A DNA stretch of 64,000 nucleotides from Butyrivibrio sp. M55 (GTDB lineage: Bacteria > Bacillota > Clostridia > Lachnospirales > Lachnospiraceae), in assembly GCF_900116865.1 (NCBI RefSeq), contig NZ_FPCD01000011.1:1-64000 (forward strand), read 5' to 3'. Every line of letters begins with the position of its first letter. The stretch's first letter is position 1. The translations under genes were made by a program, and so were the position numbers. Shown in pieces: positions 42,610-52,900 of the stretch. The notes beneath the pieces are model-generated. The model was not told the origin of the DNA and ran no database searches. It saw nothing but the letters and a program-made list of their open reading frames with translations.

Positions 42610-43602
42610 ATGGGATTTTTTTCTGAGCTAAAGAGCGATTTATCCCAAGCAGTTAACACACTCATGCCTGATGATAAGGCTGACGAAACAAGGGTTCTTG
42701 ATAAGGAAAGTGTTGATGGGGGAACTGTAAGACCGGAAGATGTCGATCTTGACAGTATGCTTGATCGTCTTGATGAAATCAAGCTTGATGATGTGGTGAA
42801 CAAGGAAGAAGGTTTATCTGAAGAGTCGGAGCAGACTCTTGATAATTCTGAAGAAACGGGAGAGGCAACGGAGGAAGAGACTTCCGGTGCTGAAACTGCC
42901 GATAACGAAAATTTAAATGAAGGGACTTCTGAGGAACAGACTGAGGAGATAAGCGAAGAGCGTGCTCTTGAACAGCTTATCGAAGCACAGACGGCGTCAG
43001 AGGTAAAAGAGGGTGAGCCGATGAGCGCGCTTGAGGCTATCAATAATTCTAATATCGACGAGTACATTGCAGAGAGCAATGCTACAGATAAAAATACTAA
43101 TAACGGGGGAGAAGAAACTATGGAATTTGATCAGCAGACACCTACAGATGAAACAGCCAGCATTACAGAAGGAATGGTGCTTACAGGAGATTTGCAGACA
43201 ACAGGATCTCTTGATCTTGTCGGTAAGATCAACGGTAATGTAAAGTGCCTTGGAAAGCTCAATGTTACAGGTGAGATCACAGGTGATTCCGATGCAGCTG
43301 AGATCTATGCAGAGTCAGCAAGAATTACAGGTGAGGTTAAGAGTAAAGGTAGCGTAAAGGTTGGACAGAGTACTGTTATCGTAGGAAACATCTTCGGTTC
43401 AAGTGCTGTTATCGCAGGCGCTGTTAAGGGCGATATCGACGTTCACGGACCGGTTGTTCTTGATACAACTGCAATTGTTATGGGTAACATCAAGTCTCAG
43501 TCAGTGCAGATCAATAACGGAGCCGTTATTGAAGGTATGTGCTCACAGGCATATGCTGATGTTAATCCTTCAGAGTTCTTCGAGGGACTTAAAAACAGAT
43601 AA
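42610..43602 (+). CDS. Bactofilin with long acidic N-terminal extension
   Basis: A 330-residue protein. Residues 1-165 are acidic and low-complexity (Glu, Asp, Ser, Thr), beginning MGFFSELKSDLSQAVNTLMP. Residues about 180-300 are a bactofilin beta-helix (GMVLTGDLQTTGSLDLVGKI, then repeated G-x-I/V coil units to AVIEGMCSQ). Bactofilins polymerise without nucleotide into scaffolds that recruit wall enzymes. GGAGG precedes the ATG at 42610. Inside the gene, at 43120, GGGGGAG and ATG form a second start whose surroundings (NGGEETM) echo the first (NGGETM). A short form, close to a normal bactofilin in length, could be made there. Confidence 0.85.
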   Translation: MGFFSELKSDLSQAVNTLMPDDKADETRVLDKESVDGGTVRPEDVDLDSMLDRLDEIKLDDVVNKEEGLSEESEQTLDNSEETGEATEEETSGAETADNENLNEGTSEEQTEEISEERALEQLIEAQTASEVKEGEPMSALEAINNSNIDEYIAESNATDKNTNNGGEETMEFDQQTPTDETASITEGMVLTGDLQTTGSLDLVGKINGNVKCLGKLNVTGEITGDSDAAEIYAESARITGEVKSKGSVKVGQSTVIVGNIFGSSAVIAGAVKGDIDVHGPVVLDTTAIVMGNIKSQSVQINNGAVIEGMCSQAYADVNPSEFFEGLKNR

Positions 43603-43626
43603 GTAATAAAAGCATATGGAGAGATT

Positions 43627-44319
43627 ATGAGAATATTATTAAAACTTAGTGGTGAAGCACTCGCAGGCGACAAGAAGACAGGATTTGACGAGGAAACTGT
43701 CAGAAAGGTTGCTCTTCAGGTTAAAGAACTTACCGAGAAAGGAACAGAGGTTGGAATCGTTATCGGAGGCGGTAATTTCTGGAGAGGAAGAACCAGCGAA
43801 AATATCGACCGTGTAAAAGCGGATCAGATCGGTATGCTTGCAACCATAATGAACTGCATCTATGTTTCTGAGATTTTCAGAAGTGAAGGAATGATGACAA
43901 ATATACTGACTCCTTTTGAATGTGGCTCATTTACCAAGCTCTTTTCTAAAGACAGAGCAAACAAATATTTCGCAAAGGGAATGGTGGTATTCTTTGCCGG
44001 AGGTACGGGACATCCCTATTTCTCAACGGATACAGGTGTCGCACTTCGTGCGATCGAGGTAGAAGCAGATTATATATTACTCGCCAAGGCCATTGACGGT
44101 GTATATGACAGCGATCCTGCCAAGAATCCGAATGCAAAGAGATATGACGAGATTTCTATCGATGAAGTTATTGCCCAGAATCTGCAGGTTGTTGATATGA
44201 CAGCTTCGATAATGGTAAGAGATAACAAGATTCCTATGAGAGTATTTGCTCTTCAGGAGGAAAAAAGTATTGTAAACGCCGCCAGCGGCAACTTTAACGG
44301 TACAACTGTTACTGTTTGA
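43627..44319 (+). CDS. pyrH: UMP kinase
   Basis: A 230-residue amino-acid-kinase-fold enzyme that phosphorylates UMP to UDP. It shows ILLKLSGEALAGDKKTGFD, VIGGGNFWRGR, FAGGTGHPYFSTDTGVALRAIE and DGVYDSDPAKNPNAKRYDEIS. Length is standard. It lies 24 bases after the bactofilin gene and 33 before frr. In most Firmicutes rpsB and tsf precede pyrH; here they do not. The start is ATG after GGAG with short spacing. Confidence 0.96.
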   Translation: MRILLKLSGEALAGDKKTGFDEETVRKVALQVKELTEKGTEVGIVIGGGNFWRGRTSENIDRVKADQIGMLATIMNCIYVSEIFRSEGMMTNILTPFECGSFTKLFSKDRANKYFAKGMVVFFAGGTGHPYFSTDTGVALRAIEVEADYILLAKAIDGVYDSDPAKNPNAKRYDEISIDEVIAQNLQVVDMTASIMVRDNKIPMRVFALQEEKSIVNAASGNFNGTTVTV

Positions 44320-44352
44320 CGTTTTGGTCTAATGAAATAACGGAGGCATAAT

Positions 44353-44904
44353 ATGAACGAAAGAATTAAAGAATATAGTGACAAGATGCAGAAATCTTAT
44401 GATTTTCTCAAGGAGGAGCTGGCTTCTATCCGTGCCGGAAGAGCCAATCCCCACGTGCTTGACAAGATAAAGGTTGATTATTACGGAACACCTACACCTC
44501 TTCAGCAGGTTGGTAACGTATCAGTTCCGGAAGCGCGTATCATTCAGATCGCACCCTGGGACAAGACACTTATTAAGGATATCGAGAAAGCAATCATGAC
44601 ATCGGATCTTGGAATTACTCCAAGCAACGATGGTGCTGTTATCAGACTTGTTTTCCCTGAGCTTACAGAGGAGAGAAGAAAACAGCTTGCAAAGGATATC
44701 CGTAAGAAGGGTGAAGATGCCAAGGTTGCAGTCAGAAACGTAAGACGTGACGGCAATGATGCTCTTAAGAAGCTTAAGGGCTCAGATGTATCTGAGGATG
44801 AGATCAACGATCTTAATGATGAACTTCAGAAAGTAACAGATAAGTTTATCAAGGATATTGATGCTGCTGTAGAAGATAAGAACAAGGAAGTCATGACAGT
44901 GTGA
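44353..44904 (+). CDS. frr: Ribosome recycling factor
   Basis: A 183-residue two-domain protein that, with EF-G, splits ribosomes after termination. Recognised by SIRAGRANPHVLDKIKVDYYGTPTPLQQVGNVSVPEARIIQIAPWDK and ELTEERRKQLAKDIRKKGEDAKVAVRNVRRDGND. Length matches the family exactly. A good ribosome site (CGGAGG) precedes the ATG. Standard order pyrH-frr-uppS. Confidence 0.97.
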   Translation: MNERIKEYSDKMQKSYDFLKEELASIRAGRANPHVLDKIKVDYYGTPTPLQQVGNVSVPEARIIQIAPWDKTLIKDIEKAIMTSDLGITPSNDGAVIRLVFPELTEERRKQLAKDIRKKGEDAKVAVRNVRRDGNDALKKLKGSDVSEDEINDLNDELQKVTDKFIKDIDAAVEDKNKEVMTV

Positions 44905-44929
44905 TTTCCCGTAAATAGGAAATTTAGTT

Positions 44930-45655
44930 ATGGAAGAAAATAAAAATATACCTGCACATGTTGCGATAATTCTGGACGGAAACGGAAGATGGGCCAAGGC
45001 AAAGGGGCTTCCCAGAAATGCCGGACATTTGCAGGGAGCAAAGGCTGTTGAGGATATTTTGTATGATGCCAAGGATATGGGCATCAAGTACCTTACGGTT
45101 TATGCTTTTTCAACAGAAAACTGGAGTCGTCCTGAGGCAGAGGTTTCTGCCCTCATGATGCTCCTTCGTAATTACCTTAAGACAAGTATAAAGAAGTCAA
45201 TGAAAAATAATGTGAGATGTCGTGTTATCGGCGACAGAAGTCTTCTCGCAAAGGATATCATCGAGGCAATCGAGAATCTTGAGAAGACAACCGCAGAAAA
45301 TACCGGACTTACATTTACAATTGCTATCAATTACGGAAGCAGAGACGAGATCAGAAGATCCTTTATCAAACTTGCAGACAAGGTAAAAAATGGAGAACTT
45401 GATCCCTCTGATATTACAGAAGAAATGATAGCTTCCAATCTTGATACCGAGTATATGCCTGATCCGGATCTTTTGATAAGGACCTGCAACGAGCAGAGAG
45501 TATCAAACTTCTTATTGTGGCAGCTCGCTTACACGGAGTTCTATTTTACTCCTGTGGCATGGCCTGATTTTAACAAGGCAGAGCTTGAAAAAGCAGTAGA
45601 AGCATATGGAAACAGAAACCGTAAATTCGGAGGTCTCAAGCAGGATCAGATTTAG
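44930..45655 (+). CDS. uppS: Undecaprenyl diphosphate synthase (cis-prenyltransferase)
   Basis: A 241-residue enzyme that extends farnesyl diphosphate with isopentenyl units to C55 undecaprenyl diphosphate, the wall-precursor carrier. Motifs: HVAIILDGNGRWAKAKGLPRNAGH (catalytic Asp and phosphate-binding Arg), YAFSTENWSRP, INYGSRDEI and PDLLIRTCNEQRVSNFLLWQLAYTEFYF. AGGAAA lies about nine bases before the ATG. It feeds from the isoprenoid genes dxr and ispG in the same run. Confidence 0.96.
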   Translation: MEENKNIPAHVAIILDGNGRWAKAKGLPRNAGHLQGAKAVEDILYDAKDMGIKYLTVYAFSTENWSRPEAEVSALMMLLRNYLKTSIKKSMKNNVRCRVIGDRSLLAKDIIEAIENLEKTTAENTGLTFTIAINYGSRDEIRRSFIKLADKVKNGELDPSDITEEMIASNLDTEYMPDPDLLIRTCNEQRVSNFLLWQLAYTEFYFTPVAWPDFNKAELEKAVEAYGNRNRKFGGLKQDQI

Positions 45656-45707
45656 TACAGTGTACTGTGATCCCAATGGAATTGAATGAATAGGCGGGGT
45701 TAGTGTA

Positions 45708-46535
45708 TTGAAAACGAGAGTGATTAGCGGAATCGTTATTGCCGTCGTGCTGGCAGCGGTTCTAATTTCCGGGGGGTATTTTCTGGCAGCAGTTTTGTTT
45801 GCTGTTTCACTTATCAGTTATAACGAACTTACAAAAGCTACCGGAGTCCATGACTGCGGAACCAAATATAATCCGCTTGAGATATGCGGATACATATCGA
45901 TAGTAGTGCATTATCTTCAAATGATAATGATAAGAGATTACAGGTATTATATTTTTTCTTTGATGTTTGCTTTTTTCTTAATAATGGCATGTTATGTTCT
46001 GACATTCCCAAGGTTTACATCAACGCAGGCAATGTCGGCATTTTTTAGCTTTGTTTATTCTCCTGTAAATATGTCTTTTGTATTTCTTTTGAGAATTCGT
46101 CCCGATTATGGATGGATTTTTGCCTGGGTTCCTTTTATTGCCTGGGTGTGCGATACATGTGCATATTTTTCAGGAAGAGCATTTGGTAAGCACAAGCTTG
46201 CACCCGAGCTTTCACCTAAGAAGACGGTTGAAGGCGCTATAGGTGGCGTTGTCGGCTCGGTTGTTGTTGGATTCGTTATTGGTTTTGTAATTTATCTTAG
46301 AAAGATATATAGTATCGAATTCCTTTTTGTGATGATAATCATCACTTTTGTCGGAAGTATAATCGGGCAGTTGGGCGACCTTCTTGCATCCGGAATAAAG
46401 AGAGATCATAAGATCAAGGATTACGGAAATGTTATTCCGGGACACGGCGGTATTATGGATCGTTTTGACAGTGTAATATTCGTAATACCTTGTGTATATT
46501 TTTTGGCCGCAGTATTAGTGCCGCTTATTGAATAA
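45708..46535 (+). CDS. cdsA: Phosphatidate cytidylyltransferase
   Basis: A 275-residue membrane protein with seven to eight hydrophobic helices that makes CDP-diacylglycerol from phosphatidic acid and CTP. The C-terminal signature is clear: [46 protein letters not shown]. The start is TTG, placed after GGCGGGG; the spacing is a little long. It lies 52 bases after uppS. A weak hairpin follows in the 104-base gap to dxr, too poor to call a terminator. Confidence 0.94.
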   Translation: MKTRVISGIVIAVVLAAVLISGGYFLAAVLFAVSLISYNELTKATGVHDCGTKYNPLEICGYISIVVHYLQMIMIRDYRYYIFSLMFAFFLIMACYVLTFPRFTSTQAMSAFFSFVYSPVNMSFVFLLRIRPDYGWIFAWVPFIAWVCDTCAYFSGRAFGKHKLAPELSPKKTVEGAIGGVVGSVVVGFVIGFVIYLRKIYSIEFLFVMIIITFVGSIIGQLGDLLASGIKRDHKIKDYGNVIPGHGGIMDRFDSVIFVIPCVYFLAAVLVPLIE

Positions 46536-46639
46536 GAAGACATCAGAGAGTCGCAGTAAATCAAAGCGGCTCTTTGTTCGTTGATAGAAAATGTTTGATT
46601 TAATGCGATAAAATCCATTCGTTTATATTAGGAGAAAAA

Positions 46640-47791
46640 ATGCGTAGTATAGTATTACTTGGATCTACAGGATCTATAGGAACACAGACTCTTGATGTTG
46701 TAAGAAATAATAAAGATGAACTTAAAGTTGTGGGACTTGCGGCAAATAAGAGAGTTAATGAAGTAGAGCAGCAGGTGAGGGAATTTAACCCTAAGTATGT
46801 CTGCATGTTTGATCCCGAAGCGGCCAAAGAGCTTGCTGAGAAGATTGCGGATACAGGAATTAAGGTTATGTCGGGAATGGACGGACTTCTTGAGATGGTT
46901 TCCGTTCCCGAAGCAGATACTGTTCTTACGGCAGTTGTAGGAATGATCGGAATAAGACCCACTATAAAGGCGATTGAATGCGGCAAGGATATTGCACTTG
47001 CAAACAAGGAGACTTTGGTATGCGCAGGACATATCATTATGCCGCTTGCCAAGGAGAAAAATGTACAGATTCTTCCCGTAGACAGCGAGCACAGCGCTAT
47101 ATTCCAGTCTCTTGTAGGACAGCCGAAAGATAAGGTTGAGAAAATCCTTCTTACCGCAAGCGGTGGCCCTTTCAGAGGAAAGAAGAGAGAAGAACTTGCT
47201 GCAATGACTGCAGCAGATGCCTTGAAACATCCCAACTGGGATATGGGACCCAAGGTAACAATAGATTCATCGTCTCTTGTAAATAAGGGACTAGAAGTCA
47301 TGGAAGCAAGATGGCTTTTTGATGTGAGTCTTGATAATATCGAAGTTCTGGTTCATCCCCAGAGCATAGTTCACAGTGCTGTTCAGTATGTAGACGGTGC
47401 TGTTATTGCGCAACTCGGAGTTCCTGATATGAGACTCCCGATTCAATATGCGCTTTTTTACCCGGACAGACGTCCTATGGCGGAAAAGAGGCTTGATCTT
47501 TTTGAACTTGGTAGCCTTACTTTTGAAAAGCCCGATACGGATACTTTCAGGGGGCTTAAGCTTGCGTTTGATTCCGCATATGCGGGAGGCAGCATGCCGA
47601 CTGTATTTAATGCGGCAAATGAGATGGCAGTTCGCAGATTTTTAAAGGGTGATATCAGATACCTTGAAATATACGATATGATAGAAGAAGCCATGACACA
47701 TCACAACAAGATCGAGAATCCCGATGTGGCGGCAATACTTGATGCCGAGAAAGAAACATATGACTTCCTCGGTACAAAATACGGAATTTGA
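46640..47791 (+). CDS. dxr: 1-deoxy-D-xylulose 5-phosphate reductoisomerase
   Basis: A 383-residue NADPH enzyme of the MEP pathway making 2-C-methylerythritol 4-phosphate. Motifs: VLLGSTGSIGTQTLDVV (NADPH), ALANKETLVCAGHI, PVDSEHSAIFQSL (metal ligands), LTASGGPFRG, PNWDMGPKVTIDSSSLVNKGLEVMEARWLF and VHPQSIVHS. AGGAG precedes the ATG. It is co-oriented with rseP (nine bases apart) and ispG, the latter a later step of the same pathway. Confidence 0.97.
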   Translation: MRSIVLLGSTGSIGTQTLDVVRNNKDELKVVGLAANKRVNEVEQQVREFNPKYVCMFDPEAAKELAEKIADTGIKVMSGMDGLLEMVSVPEADTVLTAVVGMIGIRPTIKAIECGKDIALANKETLVCAGHIIMPLAKEKNVQILPVDSEHSAIFQSLVGQPKDKVEKILLTASGGPFRGKKREELAAMTAADALKHPNWDMGPKVTIDSSSLVNKGLEVMEARWLFDVSLDNIEVLVHPQSIVHSAVQYVDGAVIAQLGVPDMRLPIQYALFYPDRRPMAEKRLDLFELGSLTFEKPDTDTFRGLKLAFDSAYAGGSMPTVFNAANEMAVRRFLKGDIRYLEIYDMIEEAMTHHNKIENPDVAAILDAEKETYDFLGTKYGI

Positions 47792-47800
47792 GGATAGATA

Positions 47801-48853
47801 ATGATAGCAAGTATAATAATATTTTTTATAATATTCGGAGTTTTGGTGACATCTCACGAATTTGGACATTTTATAATCGCTAAGTCCGGAGGAATTCGTG
47901 TAAATGAATTCTTTATCGGGATGGGACCGACAATTTGGAAGAAACAAAAAGGAGATACTCTTTACAGCATAAAGCTTCTTCCTATAGGCGGGGCGTGTGT
48001 ATTTGACGGTATGGATCCCGTTGAAGAAGAAAAAGAAGGATATGATGAACATTCTTTTTTACACGCACCTGTGTGGCGCAGAATTGCTACTTTGTTCGGA
48101 GGACCGTTTGCAAACTTTATAATTGCTTATATCCTTGCGGTTGTTTTGGTGAACTTATCTCCGTGGGATCTGCCTACGGTAAAGGCACTCACTGAAGATT
48201 CGGCAGCTCAGGAAGCCGGAATGGAAGCAGGTGACAGGATTATAAGTATTGATGGCGAGAAGGTTTACATGTCATCTGAAGTAATGCTTATTTCCCAGTT
48301 TGCCGAAGGGTCACCTATGGACATCGTATATGACAGAAACGGCGAAGTTAAGAAGACTGTGCTCACTCCTAAGTACAGCGATGAAAATAAGCGCTATTAT
48401 ATGGGCGTGTATCTCGGTGAATATAAAGACGTTAAGGGACCTGAATCTCTTAAGTATGCATGGTACACGGTAAGATATAATTTTAAGGCAACTTACAGAA
48501 GTCTTGCACTTTTGGTTAGGGGTAAGCTCTCAAAAGATGATGTTTCGGGACCTGTCGGAATGGTCAAGATAGTCGACGAAACTTATGAAGAAGTTAAGCC
48601 ATACGGCGTATCGGCTGTTTTTGTCGTGATGCTGTCGCTTACGGTGCTTCTTTCCGTAAACCTCGGAATTATGAATCTTCTTCCTTTTCCTGCACTTGAC
48701 GGTGGAAGACTTGTATTCCAGTTTATCGAGGTTATATTTGGAAAGCCCGTTCCACCCGAGAAAGAAGGTATTGTTCACATGGTTGGAATGATGCTTCTTA
48801 TTGCACTTATGGTATTTGTGTTATTTAACGATATAACTAAGTTCACCAGATAA
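47801..48853 (+). CDS. rseP: RIP metalloprotease RseP (site-2 protease)
   Basis: A 350-residue membrane protease that cuts substrates, such as anti-sigma factors, within the membrane. The zinc motif HEFGH is at residues 19-23, a single PDZ domain spans about residues 110-190, and NLLPFPALDGGRL near residue 290 supplies the third metal ligand. About four transmembrane helices. It starts nine bases after dxr. The one-PDZ form is typical of Firmicutes (RasP). Confidence 0.95.
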   Translation: MIASIIIFFIIFGVLVTSHEFGHFIIAKSGGIRVNEFFIGMGPTIWKKQKGDTLYSIKLLPIGGACVFDGMDPVEEEKEGYDEHSFLHAPVWRRIATLFGGPFANFIIAYILAVVLVNLSPWDLPTVKALTEDSAAQEAGMEAGDRIISIDGEKVYMSSEVMLISQFAEGSPMDIVYDRNGEVKKTVLTPKYSDENKRYYMGVYLGEYKDVKGPESLKYAWYTVRYNFKATYRSLALLVRGKLSKDDVSGPVGMVKIVDETYEEVKPYGVSAVFVVMLSLTVLLSVNLGIMNLLPFPALDGGRLVFQFIEVIFGKPVPPEKEGIVHMVGMMLLIALMVFVLFNDITKFTR

Positions 48854-48873
48854 TTATTGTTAGGAGACTTATT

Positions 48874-49932
48874 ATGGCATACAGAGATAATACTAAAGTA
48901 ATAAAGATCGGAGACAGAGTAATAGGAGGAGGCAATCCTATTCTCATCCAGTCAATGACAAATACAAGAACAGAGGATGTTAAGGCGACCGTTGCCCAGA
49001 TTCATGAGCTTGAAGCTGCGGGATGTGACATCATAAGATGTACCGTTCCCACACAGGAAGCCGCAGATGCTGTAAAAGAGATCAAGAAGCAGATAAGCAT
49101 TCCTCTTGTCGCAGATATTCATTTTGATTACAAGATGGCTATTGCGGCCATGGAAAACGGAGCTGACAAGATAAGGATCAATCCCGGAAATATCGGTTCA
49201 AAAGACCGCATTGCTGCTGTTGTTTCATGTGCAAAAGAGAGAAATATTCCCATAAGAGTAGGCGTTAACAGCGGCTCTTTGGAAAAAGATCTTGTAGAAA
49301 AATATCACGGTGTAACAGCAGAGGGGCTTGTAGAGAGCGCTCTTGATAAGATCGGTATAATCGAAGAACTTGGTTATGACAACATGGTTGTAAGTATCAA
49401 GTCATCAAACGTTATGCTGTGTGCAAAGGCACATGAGCTTCTCGCGGAAAGATGCAGATATCCTCTTCATGTTGGAATTACTGAAGCCGGAACTTTGTGG
49501 GGCGGAAATATCAAGTCTTCAGTTGGACTTGGAATAATCCTTAATCAGGGAATCGGAGATACCATAAGAGTATCGCTTTCGGGTAATCCCGTAGAAGAGA
49601 TCAAGACGGCAAAGGCAATTCTCAGAACTCTCGGCATAAGAGAGGGCGGAATAGAAGTTATTTCATGCCCTACATGCGGAAGAACCAAGATAGATCTTAT
49701 TTCACTTGCAAATCAGACAGAGACACTTGTTCAGAACTATCCCAATCTTAACATCAAGGTCGCTGTTATGGGATGTCCCGTAAACGGCCCCGGAGAAGCT
49801 AAAGAAGCCGATCTTGGAATAGCAGGCGGAATAGGAGAGGGACTCCTTATAAAGAAGGGCGAGATCATTAAGAAAGTCAAAGAAGATGAACTTCTTGCCG
49901 TTCTCAAGGAAGAGCTTGATAACTGGAAGTGA
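48874..49932 (+). CDS. ispG: 4-hydroxy-3-methylbut-2-enyl diphosphate synthase
   Basis: A 352-residue iron-sulfur enzyme converting methylerythritol cyclodiphosphate to HMBPP. Motifs: IQSMTNTRTEDV, RCTVPTQEAADA, ADIHFDYKMAI, RINPGNIG and VGVNSGSL. The [4Fe-4S] cysteines lie in SCPTCGRT and MGCPVNGPGEAKEADLGIAG. Length matches the compact bacterial form. AGGAG precedes the ATG. It sits 20 bases after rseP and 54 before polC. Confidence 0.97.
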   Translation: MAYRDNTKVIKIGDRVIGGGNPILIQSMTNTRTEDVKATVAQIHELEAAGCDIIRCTVPTQEAADAVKEIKKQISIPLVADIHFDYKMAIAAMENGADKIRINPGNIGSKDRIAAVVSCAKERNIPIRVGVNSGSLEKDLVEKYHGVTAEGLVESALDKIGIIEELGYDNMVVSIKSSNVMLCAKAHELLAERCRYPLHVGITEAGTLWGGNIKSSVGLGIILNQGIGDTIRVSLSGNPVEEIKTAKAILRTLGIREGGIEVISCPTCGRTKIDLISLANQTETLVQNYPNLNIKVAVMGCPVNGPGEAKEADLGIAGGIGEGLLIKKGEIIKKVKEDELLAVLKEELDNWK

Positions 49933-49986
49933 TTCGGATAAAAAGAAGTTTTTTGGGGAACCGGTAATAACCGTGCGAGGGAGTAG

Positions 49987-52900
49987 ATGTCAAAAAGTTT
50001 TTTTGAGGTTTTTCCTACGCTTAAACTTGATGCCAAGACCAAAGAAATCATGGAACAGACCGTGGTTGATAAGGTCTCGACAACAAGGAAGCAGGATTTT
50101 ATAAGAGTATATATATCGAGCAAAAATCTGATAGATAAGGCGGATATTTTAAAGGCCGAGACGGGAATTAAGAAGCAGTTTTTCGGAAATCAGGATCTTA
50201 CGGTCAAGATTTACGAGAAGTTTTCTCTCTCGGCGCAGTATACGCCAAAGAATCTTATCGATATTTACAAAGACAGTATCGAGCTTGAGTTAAAAGACTA
50301 TGACCATATGGAATATAGTCTTTTTCGTTCTGCGCAGTTTCTTTATCCTGAGGACGGAAATATCGTCATTCAGCTTGAAGACAGCGTCGTTGGACAGAAA
50401 AAAGCGCCCGATCTTGTGAGAGTTCTTTCTAAGATCATCAATGAAAGATGCGGACTTTCTGCGTCCATAACTCCCGAATTTATAGAGGTCGTAAAAGAAA
50501 CCGAAGAACCGGATTATTCTGCGGAATCTGCTAAGATGGCCAAGAAACTTGAGGCTGCTGAGCAAAGATCTGAGGAAAAGAAGAAGCAGAAAGAAGAGCA
50601 GGAGGCGGCAAAAGAGGCTGCGGCTTCTGCTAAGAAGGCTGCTGTCGAAAAGCCCGCAGGAAAGCCTGCCGGAAAAGAAGGCGGATTCTCCAAGGGCAAA
50701 TGGAGCGGAAAAAGAGACTTTGGCGGAAGCTTCAAGAGGTCGGATAATCCTGATGTTATTTTCGGAAGAGACTTTGATGATGAGACGATGAAACTTTCGG
50801 ATCTTGTCGGAGAACTTGGAGAAGTATGTGTTCACGGTAAGGTAATTCTTTTTGATAAGAGAGATATCAGAAACGAGAAGAGTATTCTTATCTTTGATAT
50901 AACCGACTTTACTGATTCGATCACTGTAAAGATGTTCGTGAGGACTGAGGATGTTCCCGAGATAACCAAAGATATCAAGATGGGCGCATTCATTAAGCTT
51001 AAGGGAATCGCGGCGGTCGATAAGTTTGACCATGAGCTTTCCATTCAGTCTGTTGCGGGAGTTAAGAAGATTCCTGACTTTACAAGTAAACGTGTCGACA
51101 GAGCGGATGTAAAGAGAGTTGAACTTCACTGCCATACCAAGATGAGCGATATGGACGGTGTTTCCGAAGTTAAAGATATAGTTAAACAGGCCTATAAATG
51201 GGGAATGCCCGGAATTGCCATTACAGACCACGGTGTTGTTCAGGCACTTACGGATGCAAATCATGTCTGGGAAGATCTTTATTCTGCTGAGAAAAAGAGA
51301 AGAAAAGAGGCCGGAGAGCCGCCTATCGAGAGACAGGATTTCTTTAAACTGATCCTTGGAGTTGAGGCTTATGTCGTTGACGACCTTAAGGAGATAGTTG
51401 TAAATGACAAGGGACAGCCTATCGAGGATACAACCTTTGTTGTATTTGATATTGAGACGACAGGTTTTTCGCCCATTAAGAATAAGATAATCGAGATCGG
51501 TGCCGTAAAGGTAAGAAACGGCGAGATACTTGAGAGATTCTCGGAGTTTATAAATCCCGAGGTTCCGATTCCGTACAGGATCACCAAGCTTACAAGTATC
51601 ACGGATGACATGGTTATCGATGCTCCCACAAGAGAGGTTATAATACCGCGATTTGTTGAATTTTGTAAGGATGCGGTGCTTGTAGGACACAATGTAGGAT
51701 TTGATATAAGTTTCATCAATCAGAACTGCAAAGAGCTGGGAATAGACGCAGATTACACGACAGTCGATACTTTGTGGCTTTCAAGATACTTTTTCCCGCT
51801 TCAGGCAAAGCATACGCTTGATGCTGTCGCAAAGACTCTGGGAGTTGTTCTTGAACACCACCACAGAGCGGTCGATGATGCCGAGTGTACGGCGCTTATA
51901 TTCAATAAATTCGTGCCTATGCTAAAAGAGCAGAAGGCAGAGACACTTACGGATGTAAATATTCTCGGAAAGCCCACAAAGGAGATGATCAGGCACCTTC
52001 GCCCCAATCATTGCATTATCCTTGCGAAGAATACGCTTGGAAGGGTTAATCTTTACACACTTGTAAGTGAGTCGCACGTAGACTATTTCAGAAGATTTCC
52101 GCTTGTGCCAAAGAGCGAGCTTATAAAGCACAGGGAAGGTCTTATTGTCGGAAGTGCCTGCTGCGCGGGCGAACTTTACGGCGCGGTTGTAGAGGGAAGA
52201 CCTCCCGAAGAGATAGCAAGGCTTGTTGATTTCTATGATTATCTTGAGATTCAGCCTGTCGCAAACAACCGCTTTATGATCGACTCCGAGAGATATGAAG
52301 ATATAAACAGCGAAGATGATATCAAGAATATAAATAAAGAGATAGTAAGGCTCGGAGAACAGTTTAATAAGCCTGTTGTAGCTACCTGTGATGCGCATTT
52401 CCTTAATCCCGAGGATGAGATATACAGAACCATCATCATGGCCGGAAAGGGAATGAACGACGAGGAAGAATCGCCTCTTTACCTTAGAACAACCGACGAG
52501 ATGATGGCTGAGTTCGATTATCTGGGCGGTGACAAGGCAAAAGAGATCGTAATAGACAATACCAGGATGATCCTTGATATGTGTGACAGCATATCGCCGG
52601 TACGACCCGATAAGTGCGCGCCCGTCATCGAGAACAGTGATGAGATCCTTACCAAGATCTGTTATGACAAGGCTCATGAGATCTACGGAGACGATCTTCC
52701 AGAGATAGTTCAGGAGCGTCTTGAAAGAGAGCTTAATTCCATTATCAAGAACGGTTTCGCGGTTATGTATATTATCGCGCAGAAGCTCGTTTGGAAGTCA
52801 AATGAGGACGGATATCTCGTTGGATCCCGTGGATCTGTAGGATCTTCCTTCGTTGCATTTACATCGGGAATTACGGAAGTTAATTCGCTTAGTCCGCATT

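Noticed and set aside
46548..46577. Possible terminator between cdsA and dxr
   Set aside because: Stem is only eight pairs with a G-U and no real T run, and the genes form a conserved operon.
50290..51690. 466-residue minus-strand ORF
   Set aside because: It lies wholly inside polC, whose frame holds conserved domains there; no ribosome site and odd composition (Leu/Ser/Arg-rich). Antisense shadow.
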